Shown piece after piece: positions 44,340 to 52,612 of a stretch of 64,000 nt of DNA (the stretch's first letter is position 1; each line of letters opens with the position of its first letter). Under the pieces are notes generated by a model. It ran no database searches and was not told where the DNA came from. It was given only the letters and a program-made list of their open reading frames with translations. The DNA comes from Pseudanabaena galeata CCNP1313 (GTDB lineage Bacteria; Cyanobacteriota; Cyanobacteriia; Pseudanabaenales; Pseudanabaenaceae). Made by a program: the position numbers and the translations under genes. The stretch lies in contig NZ_CP112874.1 in NCBI RefSeq assembly GCF_029910235.1, positions 2,976,001 through 3,040,000 of the forward strand. Direction: 5' to 3'.

Positions 44340-45539
44340 ATGCTGCAACAAGCTTCCCGTTATACAACGACTTGGGTGGATACGGTTAATAAGGTCAAGG
44401 CTGAGGCATGGAATATTCTCGCAAAACCTTTGGCAACTCCTTTCTTTGAATGGGAATGGCTCTCGAATTTAGAGTCTTCAGGTTGTGCGATCGCCCAGCA
44501 GGGTTGGCTGCCTAGTCATTTATTAGTCTGGCAGGGAGATGAATTAGTGGCGGCTGCGCCTTTGTATTTGAAGGGGCATAGTCAAGGTGAGTTTGTGTTT
44601 GACCATCAATGGGCGGATTTGTCCTATCGGCTAGGGATTGAGTATTATCCGAAATTATTAGGGATGGCTCCCTTTACGCCTGCGGTGGGTTATCGCTTTT
44701 TGGTACATCCTGATTTGAGCGATAATCCCAACGAATTATCAAAAATCTATGATTTGATGCTTGCGGAGATTGATCGCCTTTGTGACAAACATCAAATGTC
44801 GGGCTGTAATTTCTTATATGTCGATCCCAGTTGGAAGCATGAGCTAGAGTCACGAGGCTTTACAACTTGGATGCACCATAGTTACGTTTGGGAAAATCAA
44901 GAGTTTACGGATTTTGATGATTACCTCAAAAATTTCAATGCGAATCAGCGCCGCAATATTAAGCGGGAGCGCAAATCCGTCGAAAGCACAGGAATTACGA
45001 TGCGGGTTTATACGGGTGAAGAGATTCCGCATTATTTTTATGGCTATATGTATGAGCTATATAACGATCATTGCAATAAGTTCTGGGGTGGCAGCAAGTA
45101 TTTGAATCGCAAGTTTTTTGAAAATCTCGCCCATAGCTTTCGCGATCGCCTTGTGTTTGTGGCAGGTGAGATCGAAGATTATCCCAAACCTGTCGGGATG
45201 TCTTTCTGCATTCGTAAGGATGATCAATTATTTGGGCGTTATTGGGGATGCGTGCAGGAAATTGATTGTTTGCACTTTAATGCTTGTTATTACAAACCGA
45301 TCGAATGGGCGATCGCTCAAGGAATTAAACGCTTTGACCCCGGGGCTGGTGGTCAGCATAAAAAGCGGCGCGGATTTCCTGCGACACCAAATTACAGTTT
45401 GCATCGCTTTTATCGCGATCGGCTCAAGCAAATTCTGGTTCCCTATATCAGTGAGGTGAATACTTACGAGGCTAGGCAAATTCAAGCGATTAATAACGAA
45501 TTGCCCTTTGATTTTGCTCCCCCCGATTTGCATGTATAG
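44340..45539 (+). CDS. GNAT-fold acyltransferase, DUF482/FemAB-like
   Basis: A 399-residue protein of the peptidogalycan biosynthesis/DUF482 (PF04339-like) family, a double GNAT-like fold. TPFFEWEWLSNLESSGCAIAQ and APLYLKGHSQGEFVFDHQWA are family hallmarks, and RFDPGAGGQHKKRRGFPA near the C-terminus is the strongest. NFNANQRRNIKRERKS resembles a FemAB RNA- or substrate-contact helix. The substrate is unknown, possibly a cell-wall or lipid acceptor. It stands alone, 204 bases after the palindrome at 44183. Confidence 0.82.
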   Translation: MLQQASRYTTTWVDTVNKVKAEAWNILAKPLATPFFEWEWLSNLESSGCAIAQQGWLPSHLLVWQGDELVAAAPLYLKGHSQGEFVFDHQWADLSYRLGIEYYPKLLGMAPFTPAVGYRFLVHPDLSDNPNELSKIYDLMLAEIDRLCDKHQMSGCNFLYVDPSWKHELESRGFTTWMHHSYVWENQEFTDFDDYLKNFNANQRRNIKRERKSVESTGITMRVYTGEEIPHYFYGYMYELYNDHCNKFWGGSKYLNRKFFENLAHSFRDRLVFVAGEIEDYPKPVGMSFCIRKDDQLFGRYWGCVQEIDCLHFNACYYKPIEWAIAQGIKRFDPGAGGQHKKRRGFPATPNYSLHRFYRDRLKQILVPYISEVNTYEARQIQAINNELPFDFAPPDLHV

Positions 45540-45588
45540 CAATGTAGGTGTACACCACAACACAATTAGTGGAGTGAAGCGCCGCTAA

Positions 45589-45692
45589 TTACAGCAATTA
45601 CCGATCAACCGAACCTCAAGAAAAAATGAAAGCGTTGTTTAGCAACGCTTTCATTTTTTTCTTGGTTTGGGTTTGAGCGCAAAGCGCTGTAA
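45589..45692. mobile_element. Family F5 element (TTACAGC ends), reverse copy
   Basis: Starts TTACAGCAATTACCGATCAA and ends AAAGCGCTGTAA, which is the reverse orientation of the copies at 13528 and 49990. The internal palindrome pairs AATGAAAGCGTTG with CAACGCTTTCATT. Confidence 0.7.
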
Positions 45693-45786
45693 TTAGCTAG
45701 GCATAAGTAAACTTAAAACTTAGAAAGCTGTCCCGACAGCTACGCTGTCGGGACAGCTTTCTAGGTTTTAAGTATGGTGAGCTACT
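45693..45786. mobile_element. Family F4 element, copy 2
   Basis: Starts TTAGCTAGGCATAAGTAAAC and ends GGTGAGCTACT, with the palindrome AGAAAGCTGTCCCGACAGC around TACG. It abuts the F5 element directly, so one of them probably inserted at the end of the other. Confidence 0.68.
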
Positions 45787-45879
45787 TATAAAGTTATGAA
45801 CAGCATGATACGTTTTCGATGAATGCTTTTTCTGATTTGACTTTTGCTTAGCAGGAAGTGTTTTGATCTATTAGATCTA

Positions 45880-46299
45880 TTAAAGTTTTCCCATATTTGC
45901 TTTCATAATAAATCTCTCAAGGGTAACAATCTCTACGCGATCGCCATAGGGAATATACTGCTGCAAGTCCCCTGAAATGTAGAATTCGCGCAAAGTCCAA
46001 CCTTCACCACCCAGCACTAAATAAGCCTTTTGATAATTGGGATTTTGCTCCATTGCATCCATCAAGCAAATTACTTCAAAGGGAACTTTCTGTTCGGCAG
46101 TACCACCTACCTGTTGCCATTTGAGAGAAATCAAAACATTGCGATCGCCTCGATTGGCGACTACATCAATTTTATGTTTGCCTCCGCCTGGGCGGCTACC
46201 GATATATTGCTGAGACTGATAGAGATAGCCACCATAAATTAGAGAATGCAATACCATTTGTTCTAAAACCGCACCAGTTTCCGTATTCCGAAGACTCAT
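45880..46299 (-). CDS. PD-(D/E)XK nuclease, probable restriction partner of the adenine methylase
   Basis: A 139-residue protein with a restriction-endonuclease-like core: Glu in GAVLEQMV, Asp in KHKIDVVANRGD, then VLISLKWQQVGGTAEQK as the (S)xK element. Such short single-domain proteins fit Archaeal-type or type II restriction nucleases. The ATG overlaps the TGA of the methylase gene by four bases (46296-46299), so the two are translationally coupled, as expected of a type II restriction-modification pair. The recognition sequence cannot be read from the protein. Confidence 0.72.
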   Translation of the reverse strand: MSLRNTETGAVLEQMVLHSLIYGGYLYQSQQYIGSRPGGGKHKIDVVANRGDRNVLISLKWQQVGGTAEQKVPFEVICLMDAMEQNPNYQKAYLVLGGEGWTLREFYISGDLQQYIPYGDRVEIVTLERFIMKANMGKL

Positions 46300-47135
46300 G
46301 ATAGTTCTATCCCTTTATAAGCAAGCATTTCCTTCGCAGGAAGGCGATCGCCGTTACAGCTAATTCTCCTTGGTGCATCAAGGATCTTATATTTAAATCC
46401 TAAATCTTTGTAGAGAGAGAGAATTCGATCAGTGGCTTGATTGGAAGCGATCGCAGGGCAGTTTTGATTTGCCAACCATTGGGCTAAACGTTCTTGTTCT
46501 GACCATTCAAAGCCATTTTTAGAATATTGGCGAAATTCAACATCGTAGGGAGGATCGGCATAGATGAGGTCTTTGGAAGCAATCTTGATCTTCTCAAAGT
46601 CTAGGTTTGTAAACTTCCACTGTGAAAGCGTTGGTTTATATGCAGAGAAATCTTTATTGTAATTAATATGTTTGTATTTTCCAAAAGGAACGTTAAACCC
46701 ACCTTTTTGATTGAACCGACAAAGCCCGTTATAGCCCGTGCGATTGAGATAATAAAATAATTGTGCAGCTTTTGGTGTGTCCGCTTCACCAACTTGGATT
46801 AAGCGATTAAATTCTACTCTCTGAGCGTAGTAAAACTCGCGGATGTTTTCAGTCTCAATTTCCAGTTTTAAGCCTTTTTGCAAACATTTATAGAAATTGA
46901 TGACATGAGGATTAATGTCATTTAACAAAGCTCTTTGAGGTTGTAATCCTAAAGCGATCGCCAATCCCCCACAAAATGGTTCTACCATACGGCGATCGCT
47001 GTGCTTTTGCCAAGTATGCTGCAAATGTTGCACTAGCCAACGCTTACCGCCAGCCCATTTCAAAGGTGGAGTAAGGCGTTCTGGCTTTGCCGTAGCTCCA
47101 GTAATATTAGCCACTTGTTTTGCCAAGGGAGTCAT
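46296..47135 (-). CDS. DNA adenine methylase (D12 class, Dam-like)
   Basis: A 279-residue N6-adenine methyltransferase of the alpha group. PPLKWAGGKRWL is motif X, EPFCGGLAIALGL is the AdoMet-binding motif I, and DLIYADPPYDVEF carries the catalytic DPPY motif IV. The target may be GATC or another site; Dam-type enzymes that methylate GATC are known in cyanobacteria, where HIP1 (GCGATCGC) contains GATC. I chose the ATG at 47135, as an ATG at 47165 adds ten residues not seen in the family. The nuclease gene follows with a four-base overlap. Confidence 0.88.
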   Translation of the reverse strand: MTPLAKQVANITGATAKPERLTPPLKWAGGKRWLVQHLQHTWQKHSDRRMVEPFCGGLAIALGLQPQRALLNDINPHVINFYKCLQKGLKLEIETENIREFYYAQRVEFNRLIQVGEADTPKAAQLFYYLNRTGYNGLCRFNQKGGFNVPFGKYKHINYNKDFSAYKPTLSQWKFTNLDFEKIKIASKDLIYADPPYDVEFRQYSKNGFEWSEQERLAQWLANQNCPAIASNQATDRILSLYKDLGFKYKILDAPRRISCNGDRLPAKEMLAYKGIELS

Positions 47136-47308
47136 GAGCAGAGAGGAACAATGAGACGGTGGCATGGCGACAAGGGAAATTAATGCTTACTCAATCTAGT
47201 ACTATAGCGGTTTTCAAATGAGTACATACTCATTTGAAAACAAAAAAATCAACTCCAATAAAGGTTTTGAGTTTTCATTTTGCCTGCGGCAAAATGAAAA
47301 TCGCTATA

Positions 47309-48025
47309 CTAAGCAGCAACTAGCAAGCCTGCACTAGATTGTTTGGGCAATACATCAACAACATCGAGCTTGGCACAGTAGGCAATATCCTCAGCGCAGT
47401 CAAGCTTGAGCAACCGTTTGCCATGACTAGCTTGATAAAATAATTCCTCAACCTCACCCTTCCAAGCTTTATAGAGAGTCGCTGCGGCTACCGCCTCATC
47501 ATTACCAAAATCAGCCTCATCTTCGAGATTAGCCGCGATCGCACCCGCACAGGTCGTATCTTCAAGCGAATAACTACCTTCCCAACCAGAACCCACAATC
47601 CACACAGTTTCAGGTTTAGTTTCGCGTAAATACTTTAATACCGAGCCAAGGTTAATCATCGCGCAAGCCAGAACACTCTTCGCATTTTGGACTTTTTGCA
47701 GCGATCGCGTGCCATTAGTCGTACTCATAAAAATCCGTTTGCCCTTCACCACATCTGGCGTAAAGTCAAAGGGCGAATTCCCCAAATCACAACCCTCTAC
47801 AGTCTTCCCACCACGCTCACCGACCCTGATCCTTAACTCTGGCGGATGCGCTTCACTGACACGCATCAACTCATCAAGATCGGAGAATACTTGCACTCCC
47901 TCGGCTCCTGCCGCTAGTGCTGTAGCGATCGTAGTAGTGGCTCGCAAAATGTCAACAGCGATCGCGCAATCTGGATTTCCTTCAGCAGGCACTAACTCAG
48001 GCGTGTGATAGACAAATATTTTCAT
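47309..48025 (-). CDS. comB: 2-phosphosulfolactate phosphatase family protein (ComB)
   Basis: A 238-residue protein of the ComB family, with [20 protein letters not shown] at the N-terminus and [20 protein letters not shown] and [19 protein letters not shown] further on. ComB hydrolyses phosphosulfolactate in coenzyme M synthesis in archaea, but bacterial members without that pathway have an unknown role, and cyanobacteria commonly have one. The gene stands alone between the methylase and the divergent Uma2 gene. Confidence 0.85.
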   Translation of the reverse strand: MKIFVYHTPELVPAEGNPDCAIAVDILRATTTIATALAAGAEGVQVFSDLDELMRVSEAHPPELRIRVGERGGKTVEGCDLGNSPFDFTPDVVKGKRIFMSTTNGTRSLQKVQNAKSVLACAMINLGSVLKYLRETKPETVWIVGSGWEGSYSLEDTTCAGAIAANLEDEADFGNDEAVAAATLYKAWKGEVEELFYQASHGKRLLKLDCAEDIAYCAKLDVVDVLPKQSSAGLLVAA

Positions 48026-48171
48026 TTACAAATCTGATGATTGAGGCTTCTTATATAAATTAAACTCTATGATTGCCTGTTTTGCAAGACTTATGAAATC
48101 AGGGGCTGAAGCTCCTTGTTTATCCTCGCAGTACAATAAAAGTGTGGTCTTGAAAGCTAGAGGACAGCCCC

Positions 48172-48738
48172 ATGATTGCCACCACTGAACGCCGCTACAG
48201 TCTTGATGAATATCGCGCGATCGCTGAAGCATCCACCGAAAAATGTGAATACCACGATGGAGAAATTATTACGATGACTGGCGGAACACTTAACCACAGT
48301 TTGGTTATGGGAAATATTTTCTTCTTTCTCAAGTTATTGCTACGTGATACATCTTTTGTAACAGTTAACAGTGAAATGCGAATTTGGATTCCCAATTATC
48401 GTTGTGGAGTGTATGCAGATGCCATGATTTTTGATGGTAGACCTCAACTAAATGGCGATCGCAAAGATGAAGCTTTAAATCCACTTTTAATTGTGGAAGT
48501 GCTTTCTCCATCAACTGAGGAATACGATCGCACAGATAAGTTTCGGATGTATCGTTCTATTCCTAGCTTTTGTGAATATCTCTTAATTCGTCAAAACAAA
48601 GTATTTGTAGAACGCTATAGTAAACAATCACAGGGTTGGTCATACAGTGATTTTGATGGTTTAGACCAGTCGATTTTGTTAGAGTCGGTAAATATTGAAT
48701 TAGCGATCGCCGAAATCTATCGTGATATTGATTTTTAA
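48172..48738 (+). CDS. Uma2 family (DUF820) putative endonuclease
   Basis: A 188-residue protein of the Uma2/DUF820 family, a PD-(D/E)XK-like fold very abundant in cyanobacteria. RRYSLDEYRAIAEAS opens the domain, YADAMIFDGRPQL carries the Asp, and LLIVEVLSPSTEEYDRTDKF carries the E-V-L-S-P-S-T core with conserved Glu and Lys/Asp residues. The biological role is unknown and often linked to mobile DNA. It is a single gene followed by a gene-free region of repeats. Confidence 0.87.
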   Translation: MIATTERRYSLDEYRAIAEASTEKCEYHDGEIITMTGGTLNHSLVMGNIFFFLKLLLRDTSFVTVNSEMRIWIPNYRCGVYADAMIFDGRPQLNGDRKDEALNPLLIVEVLSPSTEEYDRTDKFRMYRSIPSFCEYLLIRQNKVFVERYSKQSQGWSYSDFDGLDQSILLESVNIELAIAEIYRDIDF

Positions 48739-48863
48739 ATTTTTTTAGCTGTCATGAGAAGTTTGTACTTTTTACTCCCTTCCCAATCAAGGATTAGTGG
48801 TGCGGCACTTCGTGCTGTACCACTAATCCTTGATTGGGAAGGGGGTAAGCCTCTGGCATATTT

Positions 48864-48966
48864 GTAAGTACCTGTGCAGAATAAATTACCCAAACCTATA
48901 AAGTTGCGCCCCTGCGGGGCGCAACTTTATAGGTTTGGGTTTGCAATTAATTATGCTCACCTACTT
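48864..48966. mobile_element. Family F7 element (GTAAGTACC ends), copy 1
   Basis: Starts GTAAGTACCTGTGCAGAATAA and ends CACCTACTTA. It holds a perfect 24-base-arm palindrome (48889-48912 and 48916-48939). The ends GTAAGTA and TACTTA are inverted repeats. It directly joins the next F3 element. Confidence 0.7.
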
Positions 48967-49077
48967 AGCTATAGCCAACTGTATCAGACCAAATCAAAAC
49001 CCAAATAGTGTGAGGCGGCGCTTCGCGCCGCCTCACACTATTTGGGTTTTATGTCCTACCAAGAATGGCAACAGCTA
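48966..49077. mobile_element. Family F3 element, copy 3
   Basis: Starts TAGCTATAGCCAACTGTATC and ends ATGGCAACAGCTA, with the GTGAGGCGGCGC palindrome. TA follows at 49078-49079. Its left boundary is shared with the F7 element. Confidence 0.75.
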
Positions 49078-49398
49078 TATAATATTTTCAGCAAATCCAT
49101 GAAAGATTAGAATATTTTATGAACTGTATTTTGAGATGTAATAAATCATAGAAAAAGTTAGGAAATAAAAGCTTTAAGGTGATATGTGACTAATTTGCTG
49201 ACTTTAGCTGTATTTTCAAATTAGACGTAAAGACTTATCAAAATATTTAGAGTATTAACTTTTTCTGTAGAATTAACTAGAAAGGCTACAGCTTTAGAAG
49301 TTTTTTTAATGATCGCGATGGTTGCATTAGTAATCGTCATTACCAATTAAAAGTTTTTGAGCATATCTTGAATATAAAATTTTTGAGGAAAGCAAAGC

Positions 49399-49977
49399 AT
49401 GAGTACAAGTAACGAAACGAAGGCTGAAACCACTAAGCCAGAAAGCCCCAAGCCTGAAGAAAAATCCTCTCGCCCTACCAAAGCTAAAACTGAAGCCGAA
49501 ACAACTGCAAAAACAGGTACAGTGGATATCTCAGCTTTGGCGGTGAAAGAAGACTCTAAACCCGTCGCAGCATCAATCGCACAAAAAGGTTCATTAACTG
49601 TGACTGAAACCCTTAAGCATTATGGCGATCGCCCCATCATTGATGGTGGTTTTCGTGCAGTTGAATATTTCAACAGTTCGGGCGAACGTCCGATCGAAGC
49701 TAGCAAGTTAGCAATTAGCAGCACCTACACCACAATGGGCGGTGAACGTCCGATTGTGAGTGGTGGTGTCCATGTAACTGGCACATTTATGTCTTCGGGC
49801 GAACGTCCGATCGTTGAAGATGGATTTGTGATTGTCGATAAGTTTTATATCGCAGGTGAGCGTCCTGTTGGTTCTTCAGGACTGGTGATTGACGAAACTT
49901 ACTCTCAAATGGGTGAGACCAGACCTGTTGCTTCTAATGAGATCGACAATGCAGGGTTAATGGGCTTCATTGACTAA
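49399..49977 (+). CDS. Protein with six GERPI-type tandem repeats, function unknown
   Basis: A 192-residue protein. Residues 1-60 are a low-complexity Lys/Glu/Thr/Pro/Ser-rich segment. From about residue 65 to 183 there are six tandem units of 19-20 residues with the pattern hydrophobic-x-hydrophobic, a turn, then GERPI or a variant (GDRPI, GERPV, ETRPV), then a polar/glycine-rich linker. No signal peptide or membrane helix is seen. The GERPI core is spaced so regularly that a small beta-strand repeat fold is likely. I cannot name a family or function. It has a GAGGAAAGC ribosome site 6-8 bases before the ATG. Confidence 0.6.
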   Translation: MSTSNETKAETTKPESPKPEEKSSRPTKAKTEAETTAKTGTVDISALAVKEDSKPVAASIAQKGSLTVTETLKHYGDRPIIDGGFRAVEYFNSSGERPIEASKLAISSTYTTMGGERPIVSGGVHVTGTFMSSGERPIVEDGFVIVDKFYIAGERPVGSSGLVIDETYSQMGETRPVASNEIDNAGLMGFID

Positions 49978-49989
49978 CTGGTCGAGACT

Positions 49990-50096
49990 TTACAGCGCTT
50001 TGCGCTCAAACCCAAATCAAGAATTCTTGTAAAAGTGCTTCTCCGCAGCACTTTTACAAGAATTCTTTTAGCTCGTTTGATCGGAAGTTGCTGTAA
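49990..50096. mobile_element. Family F5 element (TTACAGC ends), copy 2
   Basis: The 107-base element starts TTACAGCGCTTTGCGCTC and ends GTTGCTGTAA, and holds a palindrome with GAATTCTTGTAAAAGTGCT arms. It lies just after the GERPI-repeat stop codon. The adjoining palindrome AAAAAGCAGCACCC.../GGGTGCTGCTTTTT (about 50096-50127) probably acts as a terminator. Confidence 0.72.
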
Positions 50097-50193
50097 AAAG
50101 CAGCACCCCATGGGTGCTGCTTTTTACAGTCTTTTGGGTTGGTTAAGGGTGTAAATTCAAAGTGGTGCGATTTTTGCGATTTTTAAGATTCTG

Positions 50194-50883
50194 ATGGATA
50201 CAAAACTAACTACGTTAAAAGATAAGTTGTTTTCGGGTAAAGAGGCAAACCAATTACCTGCGATCGCCGAATTAGCTAGCCTTGGAGAAGAAGGTTTACA
50301 AATATTAGATGAATTTATTCAAGCCCGCAAAGCGGCGAATACGGAAGTGACATGGATCGATGGCAGAATCCATCAAACCCTATTACAAAGCGATTTACCT
50401 AAAGCCCTCGAACTAGCCCAAATTCATTATCCTCATGGTGTCGTCACCTTAAAGTCAGAAAAAGCGATCGACTATCAACCAATTCAAATATTGCTAGCAA
50501 AACAAGACTTTGAAGAAGCCGATCGCGTTACTAGCAAAAAATTATGTGAGGCGGCGGGTGCGGCGGCTCTGGCGAGAGGTTGGCTATATTTCACCGATGC
50601 TAAGTCGATTCCCATTAGTGATTTACAAACGATTAATCAACTTTGGCTAGTTTATTCCGAAGGTAAGTTTGGCTTCTCGGTACAGCGTAAAATCTGGCTT
50701 AGCCTAGGCAAGGGCTGGGAAAAGTTTTGGTTAAAGATTGGTTGGAAGAAAGATGGATCTTTTACCCGTTATCCCAATGAGTTTATTTGGAGTCTGGATG
50801 CTCCAAGGGGACATTTGCCACTTTCTAACCAATTACGCGGCAATAAAACGATGCAAGCAATCTTTTCACATCCTGCTTGGTAA
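50194..50883 (+). CDS. gun4: GUN4-domain protein, Mg-chelatase activator
   Basis: A 229-residue protein. The N-terminal part (about 1-75) is a helical repeat domain, as in Synechocystis Gun4, and the rest is the GUN4 porphyrin-binding domain. LCEAAGAAALARGWLYF and DLQTINQLWLVYSEGKFGFSVQ are the family signature, and NEFIWSLDAPRGHLPLSNQL the C-terminal lobe. Gun4 binds protoporphyrin IX and its Mg form and stimulates Mg-chelatase at the branch to chlorophyll. It acts in the cytoplasm or at the thylakoid surface. No other pigment genes are adjacent. Confidence 0.92.
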   Translation: MDTKLTTLKDKLFSGKEANQLPAIAELASLGEEGLQILDEFIQARKAANTEVTWIDGRIHQTLLQSDLPKALELAQIHYPHGVVTLKSEKAIDYQPIQILLAKQDFEEADRVTSKKLCEAAGAAALARGWLYFTDAKSIPISDLQTINQLWLVYSEGKFGFSVQRKIWLSLGKGWEKFWLKIGWKKDGSFTRYPNEFIWSLDAPRGHLPLSNQLRGNKTMQAIFSHPAW

Positions 50884-50889
50884 TATAAA

Positions 50890-50923
50890 AGTCTTGATTT
50901 TGCCTTGAGGCAAAATCAAGACT
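50890..50923. terminator. Palindrome between gun4 and the hydrolase
   Basis: AGTCTTGATTTTGCCT pairs with AGGCAAAATCAAGACT around TG. It lies in the 50-base gap and could end gun4 transcription, leaving the hydrolase with its own promoter or read-through. Confidence 0.6.
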
Positions 50924-50933
50924 CAAAACCTCT

Positions 50934-51569
50934 ATGAACTACCTCTATTTGCATGGCTTTGCCTCTAGTCCTCAGTCCACCAAAGCCCGATACATGCAAC
51001 AAAAGTTTGCTGAACTGGGACTAACTTTGCATGTTCCTGACCTCAATCTCACAGACTTTTCGACAGTGACGCTCTCGGAGCAACTAGACTACCTTGATCG
51101 CACCTATCTCCACAACAACGAGCCGATCGTCGTACTTGGTTCCAGCCTCGGTGGATTTTTAGCCTTGCAGCTTGCGGCGAAAAGCCTATTAGTTCAGAAG
51201 TTAATCCTACTTGCCCCAGCTTTTGGCTTTAGTCATCGCATAGCCAAAGCTTTGGGAGAAGAAAATGTTACTAAATGGCAACAGGAGGGAGTTCGTGAGT
51301 TTTACCATTACGGGCTGAAGCGTAATGTAAATTTACAATTTCAATTCTTTGTTGATGCTCAGAAATATTCAGAAGAAAACTTGACGCGATCGCTACCTAT
51401 ACTTATCTTTCACGGTATCGATGATGATGTTGTACCAGCATCTCTGAGTAAGGAGTTTGCCAAAAGGCGATCGCAAGTTACTTTAAAATTACTAAACGAC
51501 GATCACGCCCTTGGGAAAGACTTAGACAGCATTTGGCAAGATACCAAACAATTTTTGGAACTTAGCTAA
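50934..51569 (+). CDS. YqiA/YcfP-type alpha/beta hydrolase
   Basis: A 211-residue hydrolase. YLHGFASSPQSTKARYMQQ at the N-terminus is the YqiA/YcfP family signature, GSSLGGFLALQLA the nucleophile elbow (Ser), FHGIDDDVVPASLS the Asp strand and DDHALGKD the catalytic His. The family has esterase activity in vitro; the natural substrate is unknown. The ATG lies 50 bases after gun4. The cysE gene follows after 99 bases. Confidence 0.86.
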   Translation: MNYLYLHGFASSPQSTKARYMQQKFAELGLTLHVPDLNLTDFSTVTLSEQLDYLDRTYLHNNEPIVVLGSSLGGFLALQLAAKSLLVQKLILLAPAFGFSHRIAKALGEENVTKWQQEGVREFYHYGLKRNVNLQFQFFVDAQKYSEENLTRSLPILIFHGIDDDVVPASLSKEFAKRRSQVTLKLLNDDHALGKDLDSIWQDTKQFLELS

Positions 51570-51668
51570 ACTTTAAATACTCACTCCAAAGGGTAGTTAC
51601 GTTTGATACAAAATATCCGCTAGGATCTTAAAATCAGCAGTAGCATTTAAAAAAGGGTTTTTAAACCG

Positions 51669-52445
51669 TTGAAAAATATTATCAAAACATTGCGATCTGA
51701 CTTCGCTATCATTTTTGAGCGCGATCCTGCTGCGCGTAACTGGCTAGAAGTGCTGTTATGCTACCCCGGCCTCCATGCCATTTGGTTATATCGTTTTGCC
51801 CATTGGCTAAATTCACTAAAGATCCCCGTTCTACCTCGGATGATCTCGCAAATGGCAAGATTTTTTACAGGTATCGAGATTCACCCAGGTGCAAAAATTG
51901 GCATGGGTGCTTTTATTGATCATGGTATGGGCGTGGTGATTGGCGAGACTGCGATCATAGGGGAATATGTCTTGATTTATCAAGGTGTCACCCTCGGCGG
52001 TACTGGTAAGCAATCAGGCAAGCGTCATCCTACCCTCGGTAATAATGTGGTTATTGGCGCTGGGGCAAAGGTTTTAGGCAATATTGAAATTGGTAGCAAT
52101 TCACGAATTGGTGCTGGCTCGGTAGTTTTGAAATGCGTTCCTCCCGATTGCACCGTTGTGGGTATTCCTGGACGCATTGTGCATCGTCATGGTGTAAAAG
52201 TTTCGGCTCTCGATCACTTTCAAGTTCCCGATCCTGAAGGTGATGTCATCCGATCGCTGATTAATCGGGTAGAGCAGTTGGAAAGAAATGCAGAAGCGCA
52301 TACTTTACATCCCGTTAACAACTATTTGATTGATTCAGAATTGCTCAAGAATGTTCGCCCTCGTCATCTTACGCCTTCCGATCGTGTTGATAATTTTGAA
52401 CATCCTCAAGAATATGAAGGGTTTTCTGAAGGTGGTGGTATTTAA
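51669..52445 (+). CDS. cysE: Serine O-acetyltransferase
   Basis: A 258-residue hexapeptide acyltransferase that makes O-acetylserine, the substrate of cysteine synthase. [23 protein letters not shown] is the helical N-domain, and the left-handed beta-helix runs through [40 protein letters not shown] and [19 protein letters not shown]. The active-site His/Asp region FIDHG is present. The start codon appears to be TTG at 51669 with AAGGG upstream, because no ATG lies nearby. A terminator follows at 52448. Confidence 0.93.
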   Translation: MKNIIKTLRSDFAIIFERDPAARNWLEVLLCYPGLHAIWLYRFAHWLNSLKIPVLPRMISQMARFFTGIEIHPGAKIGMGAFIDHGMGVVIGETAIIGEYVLIYQGVTLGGTGKQSGKRHPTLGNNVVIGAGAKVLGNIEIGSNSRIGAGSVVLKCVPPDCTVVGIPGRIVHRHGVKVSALDHFQVPDPEGDVIRSLINRVEQLERNAEAHTLHPVNNYLIDSELLKNVRPRHLTPSDRVDNFEHPQEYEGFSEGGGI

Positions 52446-52447
52446 TC

Positions 52448-52477
52448 AAAAAGACTCGCATCGCGAGTCTTTTTTTG
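52448..52477 (+). terminator. cysE terminator
   Basis: AAAAAGACTCGC pairs with GCGAGTCTTTTTTT over a two-base loop, 3 bases after the cysE stop codon. The T run makes this a classic rho-independent terminator. Confidence 0.85.
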
Positions 52478-52490
52478 TTGGATTTTTTGG

Positions 52491-52519
52491 CAAGCCGCTA
52501 TGATACATTCAAAAAAGCA
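52491..52519 (+). promoter_or_regulatory. Promoter-like repeat, copy 1 (no gene follows)
   Basis: CAAGCCGCTATGATACATTC followed by AAAAAAGCA matches the segment at 55527-55555 in 27 of 29 positions. It holds TATGAT with TTGGAT about 15 bases upstream. No plus-strand gene follows; the next gene is convergent (DUF1016). Confidence 0.45.
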
Positions 52520-52612
52520 GTACAACGGTTTAGTTGAGATGCTCTCAAGTTTTTATCTTTAAATATCACTTTTGAGAAGTCTGCTCTAACGCAATGTTAG
52601 ACAGTCTCAGAA

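Larger units (their letters stand above)
45540..45879. other. Gene-free spacer filled with two adjacent elements
   Basis: Right after the acyltransferase stop codon this spacer holds a partial TATAGCAA-type sequence, then the F5 element (45589-45692) and the F4 element (45693-45786) head to tail. The last 90 bases are AT-rich and hold no feature I can support. Confidence 0.65.
48739..49398. other. Gene-free spacer with three elements and an AT-rich leader
   Basis: It holds an imperfect palindrome with arms TCCCAATCAAGGATTAGTGG (48779-48842), the F7 element (48864-48966) and the F3 element (48966-49077). From 49078 the spacer is AT-rich, and the last 60 bases probably carry the promoter of the GERPI-repeat gene. 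A 13-codon frame at about 49309 has no credible ribosome site. Confidence 0.65.

Noticed and set aside
49309-49350. 13-codon hydrophobic frame before the GERPI gene
   Set aside because: Too short, no ribosome site, and no match to a known small photosystem subunit.
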